A DNA stretch of 52,386 nucleotides from Bacillota bacterium (GCA_014360195.1 JACIXY010000012.1:22501-74886); one strand, 5' to 3'; numbered from the stretch's first letter, positions 1-11,346 are shown. Notes: generated by a model not told the origin, from the letters alone. Numbers and translations are program-made.

Positions 1-580
1 GAAGTGCGACGCTGAGCACGTGGAGCCAGCCCGTGGTCCGGGCATCGTATACCAGGAACCCAAGCTCCGGGTCGCGATAGGAAGGGCTCTCATCGAGATG
101 CGCGACGATCTCGCGAAGACGCGCGATCTCACGGCGAACTTCGCGGAATAGCCCGCCATCCCAACGGGACGCGCGCCTGCCCAGGGTCTCGAGGTACTCG
201 ACGTCGCGCTCGAACCAGCCCACAAAGCCAGGACCCTGCCCGATCACCGGGTCGTCCACAGGGCTCTCCACCCCCACGGGCTCCCCCGCCGCGGACGCAG
301 CCTCGCCGCCTCCAGTGCCCGAATAGTCGTCGCCCGTTACCGCACGCCAGCCGCAACGCGCTGCCGCGCCACCGACGCCCGGGGCGAGTCCGCCGACTGC
401 AGGCACAGCGGCCGGCCGAGAAAGCCAGTTCTCGGTCACCACAAGAGCAGTTGTGAGAAGCAGCGCCACGAAAATGCCAGCTGCCGCCCGGCCTGTCCAC
501 CATCCCGGGGTTCCGGCGGTCACACCGCTGCCCTGCCGAGCATACGTCTTGTGCCCAACACCTCCAGCCTGGCCGGACAC
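1..580 (-). CDS. Membrane-anchored protein of unknown function, 3' end cut off by the window
   Basis: An open frame reads from a GTG at 580 down to base 1 without a stop, giving 193 visible residues. A GGAGG lies 9 nt before the GTG, which decides the start. A short cytoplasmic N-terminus is followed by one hydrophobic segment at about residues 31-48 (IFVALLLTTALVV), then a Gly/Ala-rich stretch, then a charged part from about residue 120 (FREVRREIARLREIVAHL) that looks helical or coiled-coil. This predicts a single-pass protein with its bulk outside the membrane. I recognise no family. It diverges from the HD-GYP gene at 621 with 40 bp between the starts. The long minus-strand frame at 129-1187 is a different frame and is not this gene. 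Confidence 0.6.
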   Translation of the reverse strand, partial: MSGQAGGVGHKTYARQGSGVTAGTPGWWTGRAAAGIFVALLLTTALVVTENWLSRPAAVPAVGGLAPGVGGAAARCGWRAVTGDDYSGTGGGEAASAAGEPVGVESPVDDPVIGQGPGFVGWFERDVEYLETLGRRASRWDGGLFREVRREIARLREIVAHLDESPSYRDPELGFLVYDARTTGWLHVLSVAL

Positions 581-620
581 GATCGAGTTCCTCCCTCCCA
601 CATCTAACTGGAACGGAGCA

Positions 621-1457
621 ATGATACCACACGCAACGTATTATGTAAACCTCGCGCCGGCAAGCCAGCAAGTCCTCGCGCGATCCCTTGACACCGTGCC
701 TGCAGTTGGATATCGTGGAAAACGATGGCTCACCACGACAAAGGGCGGTCGGCTTCGCGTCGGCTGTGCGAGTGCTCCGGGGACGCCGGCTTCCGCCGAG
801 CCCGCCGAGTTTCGGCTTGATCTCGAGGGGCTCCTGGGCCTTGCGGACCTCTTCCGGCGGATCATCGACTTTCGCAGCCCCTTTACGGCAACGCACTCCG
901 CCGGGGTGGCGGCCACGGCGGCGCGCCTCGCGTGCCTCGCCGGGCTCTCGGAAATGGAATGCAGGATGATGCGGGCCGCAGGCTATCTCCACGACATCGG
1001 CAAGCTTGCGGTGCCCGCAGAGATCCTGGAGAAGCCGGGGCCACTCACCAAACACGAGTTCAACATCATCAAACAGCACGCCTTCCACAGTTACCGCATC
1101 ATCGAGTCGCTCCCGACGCTCGACGTCGTCAACCGGTGGGCCTCGCTCCACCACGAGCGCCTCGACGGACGGGGCTATCCTTTCCATTACTCAGGACGCG
1201 AGCTGTCCCTCGGCTCACGCATCATGAGCGTAGCCGACGTGTTCACAGCCCTGACCGAGCAGCGCCCTTACCGCCACGCAATGGAGGCCGCGAAGGCCCT
1301 CGATGTCGTTCGGGAGCTCGGCTGTGCCTCCGCTCTCGACCTGGAAATCGTGTCATTGCTCGCAAGCCACCTCGACGAGGTTGACGCCGAGCGCAGGGCT
1401 GCCCAGGCAGCCGCAGGCGAAGACTACAAGGCCAGCACTGGAAAGGGCCCGGCCTGA
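621..1457 (+). CDS. HD-GYP domain phosphodiesterase
   Basis: The 278-residue protein carries an HD-GYP domain from about residue 75 to 230. Visible signatures are THS at about 91-93, the metal-binding HDIGK at 124-128, a downstream His in the QHAFHS segment, and HHERLDGRGYP ending at residue 187, the GYP motif that separates this family from other HD hydrolases. HD-GYP enzymes hydrolyse cyclic di-GMP or related cyclic dinucleotides. No receiver, PAS or membrane domain is seen. The first 70 residues are low in conservation signals, so the input domain, if any, is small. I chose ATG 621 because an upstream in-frame start at 453 would overlap the divergent gene and has no ribosome binding site. 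The substrate cannot be told from sequence. Confidence 0.85.
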   Translation: MIPHATYYVNLAPASQQVLARSLDTVPAVGYRGKRWLTTTKGGRLRVGCASAPGTPASAEPAEFRLDLEGLLGLADLFRRIIDFRSPFTATHSAGVAATAARLACLAGLSEMECRMMRAAGYLHDIGKLAVPAEILEKPGPLTKHEFNIIKQHAFHSYRIIESLPTLDVVNRWASLHHERLDGRGYPFHYSGRELSLGSRIMSVADVFTALTEQRPYRHAMEAAKALDVVRELGCASALDLEIVSLLASHLDEVDAERRAAQAAAGEDYKASTGKGPA

Positions 1458-1551
1458 GCATGGGCTGAACATGGCTTGCGTCTCGCCTCGCAGGTCGCGG
1501 CGCATTATCCCGCGGTGCCTGGCAGATAATATGCCCTGAGGAGGTGATCAC

Positions 1552-2148
1552 GTGGACGACCGTCTATCTCCAGATGACCGAGCAGGTGGCAACGGCGGCG
1601 GACAGGGTTTCACAGCGGGTGGAGCGGGTGGCAGGAACGGTGATAACGCAGGCAGAGGCGGCAACAACAGAGGCGGACGGGTGAACACGAGCGCTTGGAT
1701 AATCGGCGCGCTCGTCGTCATCATCGCCGTCTTCGCCGGGCTCAGGTATGCGAGGGTTCCGGCGCCGCGTCCTGCGCCCACGAGGCCCGCTCCGACCAAG
1801 CCCGCACCCACGCCGACCCCAACGCGTCCGGCCCCGACAGCCCCCGCTCCAACCGTGACCGACCTGGAGCGCGACCTGACCAGGGTTGAGGAGGCCGTGA
1901 CGCGTAAGGACTGGGCCGCGGCGGATAGGGAATCCGCAAAGCTACGCACCACCTGGGAATCGCTTCGTCCCCGTGTGACCAGCACAAACACGACAAAGGA
2001 CGTCACGACGTTTGACGCGCGCGTGGACAAGCTCAGAGCGGACATCAGGGCAAAGAACGAGGCCGGTGCCAGGGCGGACATAACAGAGCTCAAGTCGATC
2101 GCACGCAGGTTCAAGATCGCCCCGACCCGGGGACCGACTTCGGGATAG
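1552..2148 (+). CDS. Membrane-anchored protein with proline-rich linker, DUF4363-like C-terminus
   Basis: A GTG start at 1552 is preceded by an almost full anti-16S match (GAGGAGGTGATCA). The 198-residue protein has a Gly/Asn-rich cytoplasmic head, one membrane segment at about residues 48-66 (WIIGALVVIIAVFAGL), a linker of repeated PAPT(R/K)PAPT units at about 70-100, and a charged helical domain of about 95 residues with a conserved-looking WESLRPRV segment. The tail resembles the DUF4363 family of small Bacillota membrane proteins of unknown role; that link is from memory of the pattern and is moderate. The proline-threonine linker suggests a spacer across the cell wall or periplasm-like zone. 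It is not obviously in an operon with the HD-GYP gene 95 bp upstream, but the strand and spacing allow it. Confidence 0.6.
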   Translation: MDDRLSPDDRAGGNGGGQGFTAGGAGGRNGDNAGRGGNNRGGRVNTSAWIIGALVVIIAVFAGLRYARVPAPRPAPTRPAPTKPAPTPTPTRPAPTAPAPTVTDLERDLTRVEEAVTRKDWAAADRESAKLRTTWESLRPRVTSTNTTKDVTTFDARVDKLRADIRAKNEAGARADITELKSIARRFKIAPTRGPTSG

Positions 2149-2503
2149 GCAGCATGGGAAAGACAGAAGCAAGCGCCGTCTGACAGGGTCTGCCCGGCCC
2201 GGGCTGTGCAGGAACGGCTGGGGGTTTCCGGCTCGCGGGCGGCGAGTAGACAAGCAAGCGGACATTGGATAGACAACACACAGGGACAAGCAGCGCCGGC
2301 GCCATGCCGCAAACGAAAACAGCGGGAGGTTGCCGGCGCTCACGGTCCGGGAACGGCGCCCCAAGCGGGGCGCACCTATGCCTCAACGCCCCGCCGATGG
2401 TCTCGCATGCATAATAAGCGCGGTCCAGCGTGGTTCGTGAATTGACGTCGTCTGCGGGCCAGGGGCCAGAGGCCGAGCAGCCACGCGTTATGGGGAGCGC
2501 CTG
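2149..2503. other. Intergenic region between convergent genes
   Basis: This gap separates the DUF4363-like gene from the 3' end of rtcB. I see no convincing coding frame and no hairpin with a T-run. The only structure recognised is a decayed copy of the window's palindromic repeat at 2325-2374. Confidence 0.5.
2325..2374 (-). repeat. Decayed fragment of the 198-bp palindromic repeat family
   Basis: The stretch begins GGTTGCCGGCG and ends with the palindrome GGCGCCCCAAGCGGGGCGC. These are two landmarks of the long repeat seen at 27168 and 36712, here in reverse orientation. Terminal repeats are not recognisable, so this is an old remnant. Confidence 0.5.
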
Positions 2504-3961
2504 CTACCCCTTGATAACCCCGATGGGCCTCATTCGCGCAACCTTGCGGGATATGCCCGCCCCGTGACAGACGTGGACCACCTCGTTCACGTCTTTATAT
2601 GCCTCGGGGGTCTCCTCGGCGAGCGAGGCCTTGCTGGCGGCTTTAGCGATGATGCCGCGCTCCCGCAGCTCCGCCTGGAGCGCCGCGCCGCTCACCGCTT
2701 TCTTCGCGGCCGCCCTGCTCATCACGCGCCCCGCCCCGTGGCAGGTTGAGCCGAACGTCTCTTCCATGGCCTTTTCGGTCCCAACAAGCAGGTAAGAGTT
2801 GCGGCCCATGTCCCCCGGGACGAGCACAGGCTGCCCTATGTCACGATAGTCTGCAGGCACATCCGGATGGCCCGCCGGAAACGCGCGCGTCGCGCCTTTG
2901 CGATGCACGCACACTTTACGTCGCCTTCCGTCAACCACATGGTCCTCGATCTTGGCGATGTTGTGCGCCACGTCGTAGATGAGTTCCATCCCGAGGTCCT
3001 CCGGCGAGCGCCCGAACACCTTCGCGAAAGCCTGACGAGTCCAATGCATGATGCACTGGCGGTTCGCCCACGCATAGTTGGCGGCGCACGCCATGGCGGC
3101 GAAGTAATCCTGTCCCTCCCGAGAGTTCAAGGGAGCGCAGGCAAGCTGCCTGTCGGGAATGGTGATGCCGTACTTCTTTATCGCCTGCTCCATTGTGGCG
3201 AGGTAGTCCGTGCACACCTGGTGACCGAGGCCTCGCGACCCGGAATGGATCATCACCGCGATCTGGCCGGGGGCCAGCCCGAACCTTTCCGCCAGGTCGC
3301 CATCGAACACTTCGTCGACTACCTGAACCTCAAGGAAATGGTTGCCCGAGCCGAGGGTGCCGAGCTGCGGCATGCCGCGTTTGATGGCCTTGTCGCTTAC
3401 CTTGCCTGCCTGGGCGCCTTTCATGACGCCCCGCTCCTCGGTATGGTCGAGGTCCCGGGGCCAGCCGTATCCGTTTTCCACCGCCCAGAGCGCGCCCTTC
3501 TCCAGGACCTCGGCTGTGTCGTTCTTCCCCAGCTTGATCAGGCCGGTCGACCCGACGCCCGACGGTATGTCGCGGAAAAGCTGGTTCACCAGTTGCTCGA
3601 GGCGCGGACGGACGTCGTCCTCGAAGAGGTTCGTGCGAAGCATTCTCACGCCACAGTTGATATCGAAGCCCACCCCGCCCGGGGATATGACGCCCTCGTC
3701 TGCCAGGGTTGCTCCGACGCCGCCTATGGCGAAGCCGTAACCCCAGTGGATGTCAGGCATCGCAAGGGACATGCCCACCATCCCGGGGAGGAAGGCGGCG
3801 TTCGCCACCTGCTCGGGAGCCTGGTCCTCCCGGATGTGGTCGACATGCCGCTCATCCGCGTAGATCATGCCGGGCACCCTCATGCCTGCCTTGTAGGTCA
3901 CCGGGATGCGCCAGCGAAACTCGTCAACTCGCTCAAGAGGCCCATTCCAGCCGTTGCCCAC
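2504..3961 (-). CDS. rtcB: RNA-splicing ligase RtcB
   Basis: RtcB joins RNA ends carrying 2',3'-cyclic phosphate or 3'-phosphate to 5'-OH ends, using GTP and Mn2+ through a His-guanylate intermediate. The 485-residue protein is full length. Visible family motifs are [13 protein letters not shown] near residue 70, the metal-binding GVGFDINCG with Cys103, [11 protein letters not shown] at 201-211, HSGSRGLGH at 239-247, and STCHGAGR at 405-412, whose His408 is the expected guanylylation site. The start is GTG at 3961 with AGGAGG about 9 nt upstream. It follows the archease gene by 46 bp on the same strand; archease is the known activator of RtcB guanylylation, so the two form an RNA-repair unit. 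Whether the target is tRNA or damaged rRNA/mRNA is not visible here. Confidence 0.95.
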   Translation of the reverse strand: MGNGWNGPLERVDEFRWRIPVTYKAGMRVPGMIYADERHVDHIREDQAPEQVANAAFLPGMVGMSLAMPDIHWGYGFAIGGVGATLADEGVISPGGVGFDINCGVRMLRTNLFEDDVRPRLEQLVNQLFRDIPSGVGSTGLIKLGKNDTAEVLEKGALWAVENGYGWPRDLDHTEERGVMKGAQAGKVSDKAIKRGMPQLGTLGSGNHFLEVQVVDEVFDGDLAERFGLAPGQIAVMIHSGSRGLGHQVCTDYLATMEQAIKKYGITIPDRQLACAPLNSREGQDYFAAMACAANYAWANRQCIMHWTRQAFAKVFGRSPEDLGMELIYDVAHNIAKIEDHVVDGRRRKVCVHRKGATRAFPAGHPDVPADYRDIGQPVLVPGDMGRNSYLLVGTEKAMEETFGSTCHGAGRVMSRAAAKKAVSGAALQAELRERGIIAKAASKASLAEETPEAYKDVNEVVHVCHGAGISRKVARMRPIGVIKG

Positions 3962-4007
3962 GACACAGCACCTCCTGAGTTCTCAAAACGGACCCACCAT
4001 GCCTGCC

Positions 4008-4724
4008 TTAGATATCGAAGATAGCCTGAGCCACCCACCAGTCACCCCGGACGTTCTCGTCGCTAGCTACCTCGCCCGTCTCGCCCACGGCGCTCGCCCT
4101 CCCGGGTTCGCCTACCCGCTCGACCTTCACCATGTGGTAGCTAACGCCTTTGATCTCCATTTCCAGCGGATGCCTCGCAGGATCAATACCCTCGCCGCGC
4201 ACGAGCGCTGTAACCGTCCAGGCGGCCGACCCGGCAGCCGAACCGAAGCCGCCCCCGACGGTGCCTTGCACGCCGGTGTTGTATGTGCCCTCTTCATCAG
4301 GGTGCCCCGTCCCCCGCTCGCCGGCCCGCCAAGACTCCCACGCGGCAGTCTGCCCGGGCGTTTGTACCACGGCTTGCTCCACCTCTTGCCTGGGCGTTTG
4401 CACGGCCGCTCGCCCCGCCGCCTGCCCGGGTTCTCGCCTGGGCTCACGCCTGTCTATGCGGATGTCTTCGATCTTCGCCACCAGGAACCTCTCGGCATCA
4501 ACCAGGTACACAAACTCCGATAGCCACGCCACAAGGAGGCCTTCCAGGTCGGCAGCACGAGCCTCGACGCGCCTCTCTTCCCTCTCCAGGATGCGCCCAG
4601 GCTCAGGCACGATGAGCGACATCATGCCCAGCGCCATATTGGCGAAGGTCTCCTCGAGCCTCCGGCCCCAGGCGCGGATGCCGACGTCAGCGGTATGTTC
4701 CAGGACCTCATACGGGCGAGACAC
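4008..4724 (-). CDS. Archease with large low-complexity insertions
   Basis: Archease stimulates RtcB by promoting its guanylylation. The N-terminal half (YEVLEHTADVGIRAWG, residues 5-20) and the C-terminal strands (IKGVSYHMVKVER at 191-203 and the final VAQAIFDI) are typical, including the Asp residues at 13 and near the C-terminus. The family is usually about 140 residues, while this protein has 238. The extra length sits in two places: residues about 91-168, rich in Gln, Gly, Ala and Arg with repeated AAVQTP / AVVQTP units, and about 204-226. Both lie between core strands and should form surface loops. It starts with GTG, lies 7 bp after gyrA and is followed by rtcB, so it is probably transcribed with gyrA and rtcB. 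Confidence 0.88.
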   Translation of the reverse strand: MSRPYEVLEHTADVGIRAWGRRLEETFANMALGMMSLIVPEPGRILEREERRVEARAADLEGLLVAWLSEFVYLVDAERFLVAKIEDIRIDRREPRREPGQAAGRAAVQTPRQEVEQAVVQTPGQTAAWESWRAGERGTGHPDEEGTYNTGVQGTVGGGFGSAAGSAAWTVTALVRGEGIDPARHPLEMEIKGVSYHMVKVERVGEPGRASAVGETGEVASDENVRGDWWVAQAIFDI

Positions 4725-4731
4725 CGCAGCC

Positions 4732-7167
4732 TCAGCCCCCGTTCTTGCCGACCACCTGCGCCACGGACACCACCTTGTCGCCGGGCTCGAGCTTCATGAC
4801 GCGGACGCCTTGCGTCGATCTCCCCTGCTGGGGGATGTCGGCAGCGTTCATCCTGATTATTATCCCTTCGGCTGAGATGATCATCAGCTCGTCGTCGCCG
4901 GTAAGGACCTTCACGTCAGCCGCCGGCCCCGTCTTGGGTGTCACCTTGAGGGTCTTGATGCCCTTGCCTCCCCGCGACTGGAGCCGGTATTCCGCGAGGG
5001 GCGTCCTCTTGCCGAAGCCGTTCGCCGTCACGACCAGCAGGTCGCAGCCTTCCCTCACCACGTCCATGCCGACCACGGTGTCCCCTTTGGCGAGCGAAAT
5101 GCCCTTGACGCCGCGTGCGATGCGGCCCAGCGGCCGTACTTCCTCTTCCTTGAACCGTATGGACTGACCCTGGGCAGTCACGATGATGAGCTCCTCGTCT
5201 CCCGAGGTCAGCTTCACGCTTACGAGGTCGTCGCCCTCCGCAAGGTCGATAGCGATGACGCCCGACCTGCGGGCGTTGTCGTACATCGAGAGCGCCGTCT
5301 TCTTGATGACGCCCTGTCTGGTTGCCATCACCAGGTACTTGTCGTCCGCAAATTCCCGGATGGGTATGACTGCGCGAATGCTCTCGCCGGGCGAAAGGGA
5401 GATGAGGTTCACCACCGCGGTGCCCCTCGCCTGGCGGCTGGCCTCCGGCACCTCGTACGCCTTGATCGAGTATATCTTCCCCTTGTCCGTGAAGAAGAGG
5501 ATGTATTCGTGGGTGGTCGTCACGAAGAGGTGCTCAACGAAATCCTCCTCTTTCGTGCTCATGCCGGTCACCCCACGGCCGCCCCTTCTCTGGCTCCGGT
5601 AGGTTGTGAGCGGCAGCCTCTTGATGTAGCCCTGATGGGTCAGGGTCACCACAATGTCTTCCTCTGCGATGAGGTCCTCGACGTCGAGTTTGGTGGCCGC
5701 CGCGGTGATCTCAGTCCGCCTCAGGTCGGCATACTCCTCCTTGATGGCCAGGAGCTCTTCCTTGATCACTTCCAAGACCCTTTTTTCATCGGCGAGGATG
5801 CCCTTGAGTTTAGCTATCAGCTTGATGACCTCGACGTATTCGTCCTCGATCTTCTTCCGCTCGAGGCCTGTGAGCCGCTGCAGCCTCATGTCGAGGATGG
5901 CCTGCGCCTGCTTCTCCGAGAGTTTGAATCTCTTCATGAGCCCTTCCCTGGCCACCTCGGGAGTCCGCGACTGCCGGATAAGAGTGATGATGGCATCCAG
6001 GTTGTCAAGGGCTATCTTGAGGCCTTCGAGGATGTGCGCCCTCTCCTCGGCCCTTGCGAGCTCAAACCTGGTGCGCCTCGTCACGACCTCTTTCTGGTGC
6101 TCGATGTAGTAGTGAAGGGTTTCCTTGAGGTTCAGCACCCTGGGCTGCCCGTCGACAAGCACCAGCATGATGACACCGAAGGTGTCCTCCATCTGGGTGT
6201 GCTTGTACAGCTGGTTGAGCACGACGTTGGGATTGGCATCCCGCCGAAGCTCGATGACTATGCGCATGCCCTCCCTGTCGCTCTCGTCGCGAAGGTCGGT
6301 GATTCCATCGATCTTTTTATCGCGCACAAGCTCGGCTATACTCTCAATTAGCCTTGCCTTGTTGACCTGGTACGGGATCTCTGTCACGAGGATCCTCGTC
6401 TTGCCACCCGAGGACGTCTCGATCCTGGCCCGAGCCCTCATCTTGATGGATCCTCGCCCGGTCGTGTACGCGTCGCGGATGCCGTCCCTGCCCATGATGA
6501 GGCCACCGGTAGGAAAGTCAGGCCCCTTTATGATCATCATGAGCTCTTTGATGGACGCGTCGGGGTTGTCTATCAGCATGACGACGGCATCTATGACCTC
6601 GCCCAGGTTGTGGGGCGGGATGTTGGTGGCCATCCCAACCGCGATGCCGGACGAACCGTTGACCAGGAGGTTCGGGAACCTCGCCGGGAGCACGGTCGGC
6701 TCTTTCAGGGACTCATCGAAGTTGGGGACGAAGTCCACCGTCTCCTTGTCGATGTCCGCAAGGAGCTTCAAGGTGATCTTCGCCATGCGCGCCTCTGTGT
6801 AACGCATGGCGGCCGGCGGGTCGCCGTCGATGGATCCGAAGTTCCCATGGCCATCTATGAGCGGGTACCTGTGCGAGAAGTCCTGCGCCATCCTCACGAG
6901 CGTGTCGTATATCGCGGCATCCCCGTGCGGATGGTACTTGCCCATCACTTCGCCCACGATCGTCGCGGACTTGCGGTGGGGCTTGTCTGGCGTAAGCCCG
7001 AGTTCGCTCATGGCGTACAGGATGCGCCGGTGGATGGGCTTGAGCCCGTCCCGCACGTCAGGAAGCGCCCGTCCGACTATGACGCTCATCGAGTACAGGA
7101 GGTAAGAGCGCTTCATCTCATCTTCTATGCTTATGGGGATCACTTTCCCGTCCTTCGGTTCAACCAA
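4732..7167 (-). CDS. gyrA: DNA gyrase subunit A
   Basis: GyrA is the breakage-reunion subunit that, with GyrB, introduces negative supercoils. The 811-residue protein shows the [20 protein letters not shown] region, the catalytic Tyr123 in AMRYTEARM, a long coiled-coil arm, and a C-terminal beta-pinwheel starting with the GyrA-box QRRGGRG. The GyrA-box separates it from the ParC subunit of topoisomerase IV. The residue matching E. coli Ser83 is Ala84 (GDAAIYD instead of GDSAVYD), a natural variant at the quinolone-binding position. The start is a TTG at 7167 with GGGAGG about 9 nt upstream. It lies 41 bp after gyrB and is the expected member of the dnaA-to-gyrA block. Confidence 0.97.
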   Translation of the reverse strand: MVEPKDGKVIPISIEDEMKRSYLLYSMSVIVGRALPDVRDGLKPIHRRILYAMSELGLTPDKPHRKSATIVGEVMGKYHPHGDAAIYDTLVRMAQDFSHRYPLIDGHGNFGSIDGDPPAAMRYTEARMAKITLKLLADIDKETVDFVPNFDESLKEPTVLPARFPNLLVNGSSGIAVGMATNIPPHNLGEVIDAVVMLIDNPDASIKELMMIIKGPDFPTGGLIMGRDGIRDAYTTGRGSIKMRARARIETSSGGKTRILVTEIPYQVNKARLIESIAELVRDKKIDGITDLRDESDREGMRIVIELRRDANPNVVLNQLYKHTQMEDTFGVIMLVLVDGQPRVLNLKETLHYYIEHQKEVVTRRTRFELARAEERAHILEGLKIALDNLDAIITLIRQSRTPEVAREGLMKRFKLSEKQAQAILDMRLQRLTGLERKKIEDEYVEVIKLIAKLKGILADEKRVLEVIKEELLAIKEEYADLRRTEITAAATKLDVEDLIAEEDIVVTLTHQGYIKRLPLTTYRSQRRGGRGVTGMSTKEEDFVEHLFVTTTHEYILFFTDKGKIYSIKAYEVPEASRQARGTAVVNLISLSPGESIRAVIPIREFADDKYLVMATRQGVIKKTALSMYDNARRSGVIAIDLAEGDDLVSVKLTSGDEELIIVTAQGQSIRFKEEEVRPLGRIARGVKGISLAKGDTVVGMDVVREGCDLLVVTANGFGKRTPLAEYRLQSRGGKGIKTLKVTPKTGPAADVKVLTGDDELMIISAEGIIIRMNAADIPQQGRSTQGVRVMKLEPGDKVVSVAQVVGKNGG

Positions 7168-7208
7168 GCATTAGGACCTCCCTGTGGAGCTATATGGGGC
7201 TATGTGAG

Positions 7209-9212
<2,004 letters not shown>

Positions 9213-9242
9213 TTACTAAAGAGTACGTCTTTGAACCGCCAA

Positions 9243-9268
9243 GAACCGTGATGTTGTCACCACGGTTC
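9243..9268 (-). other. Hairpin in the gyrB 5' leader
   Basis: The minus-strand leader of gyrB contains GAACCGTG, a 10-nt loop and CACGGTTC, an 8-bp perfect stem between promoter and start codon. There is no T-run, so it is not a simple terminator. It may stabilise the mRNA or take part in supercoiling-linked control; that is speculation. Confidence 0.4.
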
Positions 9269-9291
9269 CTGGGATCGTGCTGCCTGGCACC

Positions 9292-9319
9292 ATTATACCA
9301 AACGTAGGTTCGGAGTCAA
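9292..9319 (-). promoter_or_regulatory. Sigma-A promoter for gyrB
   Basis: On the minus strand TTGACT (9319-9314) is followed by 16 nt and TATAAT (9297-9292). It points at gyrB, with an expected leader of about 100 nt. Confidence 0.7.
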
Positions 9320-9347
9320 CCCGCCTTCAGGCACTGCATTTATGTTA

Positions 9348-9644
9348 TTATACCGCCCGACCCTTGTCAACGACGGGCCCCGGTCCCTCATCCTCAAGGG
9401 CGCCGTACGCGGCCTCAAGGCGGCGTCGTAAAGTTGGAAGGGATATCGGGGACAAGTAGACCGTAGAAGGGGTAATCACGGCGCACCTGGGCTCTTGCCC
9501 GTCTACGGAGAGGACCCCACGGTCCTCGCGCACTCGCGACAAGAACTCCGCCGTCAGCGGGGATTTCTTCGCTATCTCCATATCGAGCATGACCACAAGG
9601 TCTCTTACAGCCACGCTCACCTGCCCTCCTATGTGCAGGAACAA
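9348..9644 (-). CDS. remB: RemB/YaaB-like extracellular matrix regulator (DUF370)
   Basis: Proteins of the RemA/RemB family are small DNA-binding regulators, known in Bacillus for biofilm matrix and osmolyte genes; remB (yaaB) sits between recF and gyrB there, as here. The typical N-terminus is FLHIGGQVSVAVRDLVVMLD. I place the start at TTG 9644 because GGATGAGGAG lies 9 nt before it and the protein then begins exactly where the family does; an in-frame ATG at 9665 would add seven untypical residues and use the ribosome binding site as coding sequence. The product is 98 residues. It is followed by the gyrB promoter, so it ends the upstream dnaA-dnaN-recF transcript. Confidence 0.8.
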   Translation of the reverse strand: MFLHIGGQVSVAVRDLVVMLDMEIAKKSPLTAEFLSRVREDRGVLSVDGQEPRCAVITPSTVYLSPISLPTLRRRLEAAYGALEDEGPGPVVDKGRAV

Positions 9645-9683
9645 CTGTATCAGCTCCTCATCCATTGCTGCGCGGTTGGTCCG

Positions 9684-10190
9684 TTACGTTTGCGCAGGTC
9701 CAGTCGGGGCACGCTGTTCCCGATTCTCTATCCTGGCGGCCATTACGGCACGGGCGAACGCCGCTCTAACCTCAGGATCGGCGATCGCCGCCGAGAGAGT
9801 GTCAATCTCTTCCATCTCGGCATGGCTCAGTGTTCGTCCCGGTCGCGCGGTGCCCCTGTCCCCGCCCGACCCTGTGCTGCACCTGTCCCTGGCCTCCGCC
9901 TTGAGGAACCCTCTGGCCTGAAATCGGATGTCCACGATCGTGCCCTTTCCGAGGTACCTGTTCAGCTTCTTAATGATGTCCGCCTTCAAAAGTGATAGTT
10001 CGTGCGCCCAGACTGAGCTCTTTACGGCCACGAAAAGAACGCCGTCCTTGCACCGAGTGGCCCTGGATGCCCGGGCGGCGGCGCTTCCCACAACCTCTGC
10101 CCAAAGATCAACCGCCCGCGCTCTCCTTGCCTGTCTCAAGATCCCGAGCCGCTTGAGGCTTCCATCGAGCGCTTCCCGCAGCCGGACCAC
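9684..10190 (-). CDS. DciA-like protein (DUF721), predicted replicative helicase loader
   Basis: DUF721 proteins include DciA, which loads DnaB-type helicase in bacteria without DnaC/DnaI-type loaders; in Bacillota many homologues sit next to recF and gyrB. The 168-residue protein has the domain in its first 100 residues, with LWAEVVGSAAARAS and the later GVLFVAVKSSVWAHELSLLK followed by I-x-x-LN, which is the family pattern. The tail is Gly/Arg-rich and probably disordered. It starts with GTG one base after recF ends, so it is translated with recF. The loader role is inferred from the family; the homologue in this clade has not, to my knowledge, been tested. Confidence 0.8.
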   Translation of the reverse strand: MVRLREALDGSLKRLGILRQARRARAVDLWAEVVGSAAARASRATRCKDGVLFVAVKSSVWAHELSLLKADIIKKLNRYLGKGTIVDIRFQARGFLKAEARDRCSTGSGGDRGTARPGRTLSHAEMEEIDTLSAAIADPEVRAAFARAVMAARIENREQRAPTGPAQT

Positions 10191-10191
10191 C

Positions 10192-11346
10192 TCACCTCAC
10201 CTCTTCCACACGCCCCGCCCGCACCCGAAAGCGCTTCACCGGGCCGCCCGTGTCGCCGAGTAACCTCTCATCGGTGGTCGTGATGATGGTCTGGACCCGG
10301 TCGTTGAGATACTCCCAGAGCCGCGCTCTCTTTCCGGGGTCAAGCTCGCTGGAGACGTCATCGAGGAGGAGGATTGCGTCCTCGCCGACCTCGCTCTTCA
10401 CGAACTCAAGCTCACCTAGCCTGACCGCGAGGAGGACGGAGCGCTGCTGGCCCTGGGAGCCGAAGACCCTCATGTCCACACCGTCAACGATGAAGCTGAC
10501 CTCGTCCCGGTGCGGACCGACGAGCGTCACGCCTCGCATCAGCTCTTCAGGGCGCACCTTCTCCAGTTCGCGCCGAAAAGCCTCTTCCCACTTTCGCAGG
10601 GTCTCGCCATCGTCGCCTCGCGTCTTCGCGACCGCCCCCATGCCTACATAGAAGGACGGGCGGTATACCATCTCGAGGGTGCCGTCAGGAGATATGTGGC
10701 GATGGGCAACCTTCGCAAGTACCGAAAGCTTCTTTATCGCCTCGGCCCTCTTGACCATCACCCGCGCTCCCGCGGCAGCAAGTTGCTCGTCCCAGACGTC
10801 GAGAGCAGGGTCGCGCCTCGCCGCCGGCATGGAGTCGTAGCGCTTGTCCTTCAGAAACGCGTTCCTCTGGGCAAGGATCCTGCGGTATGCCGAGAGATCC
10901 CGGCGGTAACCCTCGCTTACCGCGCCGATCTCTGTGTCGAGAAAGCGGCGTCGCTCCACCGGGCCCCCCTTTATCATCCGAAGATCATCAGGCCCGAAGA
11001 CCACAACGTTGGCGGCACAGATATTCTCGACGGACGCCTCGTGAGGAACGCCGTTGATCTTTATCGTCTTGCCCGCTTCCCGTGTACAGCCTACCTCCAC
11101 GAAGAGCGGCTCTCTCCGACGGATAAAGCGGCAAGCCGCGTAGAACCCGCTCTCACCCCATGTGATGAGATCAGCGTCGCGCGTGGTCCGGTAGGACGAC
11201 CCGGTGCCACAGAGGTATACGGCCTCCAGGACGTTTGTCTTGCCCTGCCCATTGTCGCCCGAAAGGACGTTCTTCCCGGGAAATAGCTCAAGCTCTGCGG
11301 AAGCGTAGTTCCTGAAATGCCTGAGCTTCAGCCTTTCAAGCACCAT
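10192..11346 (-). CDS. recF: DNA replication and repair protein RecF
   Basis: RecF is an SMC-like ATPase that guides RecA loading at single-strand gaps. The protein begins LERLKLRHFRNY, has the Walker A motif GDNGQGKTN at about residues 30-40, and near the C-terminus the signature region (LLAVRLGELEF) and Walker B ILLLDDVSSELD. I chose ATG 11346, since the conserved N-terminus starts there and GGGGGA lies about 9 nt upstream. An in-frame ATG at 11364 would extend it by six residues. The gene overlaps the end of yaaA by 11 bp, so the two are translationally coupled. Confidence 0.96.
   Translation of the reverse strand: MVLERLKLRHFRNYASAELELFPGKNVLSGDNGQGKTNVLEAVYLCGTGSSYRTTRDADLITWGESGFYAACRFIRRREPLFVEVGCTREAGKTIKINGVPHEASVENICAANVVVFGPDDLRMIKGGPVERRRFLDTEIGAVSEGYRRDLSAYRRILAQRNAFLKDKRYDSMPAARRDPALDVWDEQLAAAGARVMVKRAEAIKKLSVLAKVAHRHISPDGTLEMVYRPSFYVGMGAVAKTRGDDGETLRKWEEAFRRELEKVRPEELMRGVTLVGPHRDEVSFIVDGVDMRVFGSQGQQRSVLLAVRLGELEFVKSEVGEDAILLLDDVSSELDPGKRARLWEYLNDRVQTIITTTDERLLGDTGGPVKRFRVRAGRVEEVR

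Noticed and set aside
129-1187. Minus-strand open frame opposite the HD-GYP gene
   Set aside because: It overlaps the HD-GYP gene and is in a different frame from the real minus-strand membrane protein that starts at 580.
2867-4024. Long plus-strand open frame of 385 codons
   Set aside because: It is antisense to rtcB, has no family similarity and no ribosome binding site; GC-rich codon usage leaves open frames opposite real genes.
4732-7167. ParC instead of GyrA
   Set aside because: The GyrA-box QRRGGRG and the gyrB neighbour decide for GyrA.
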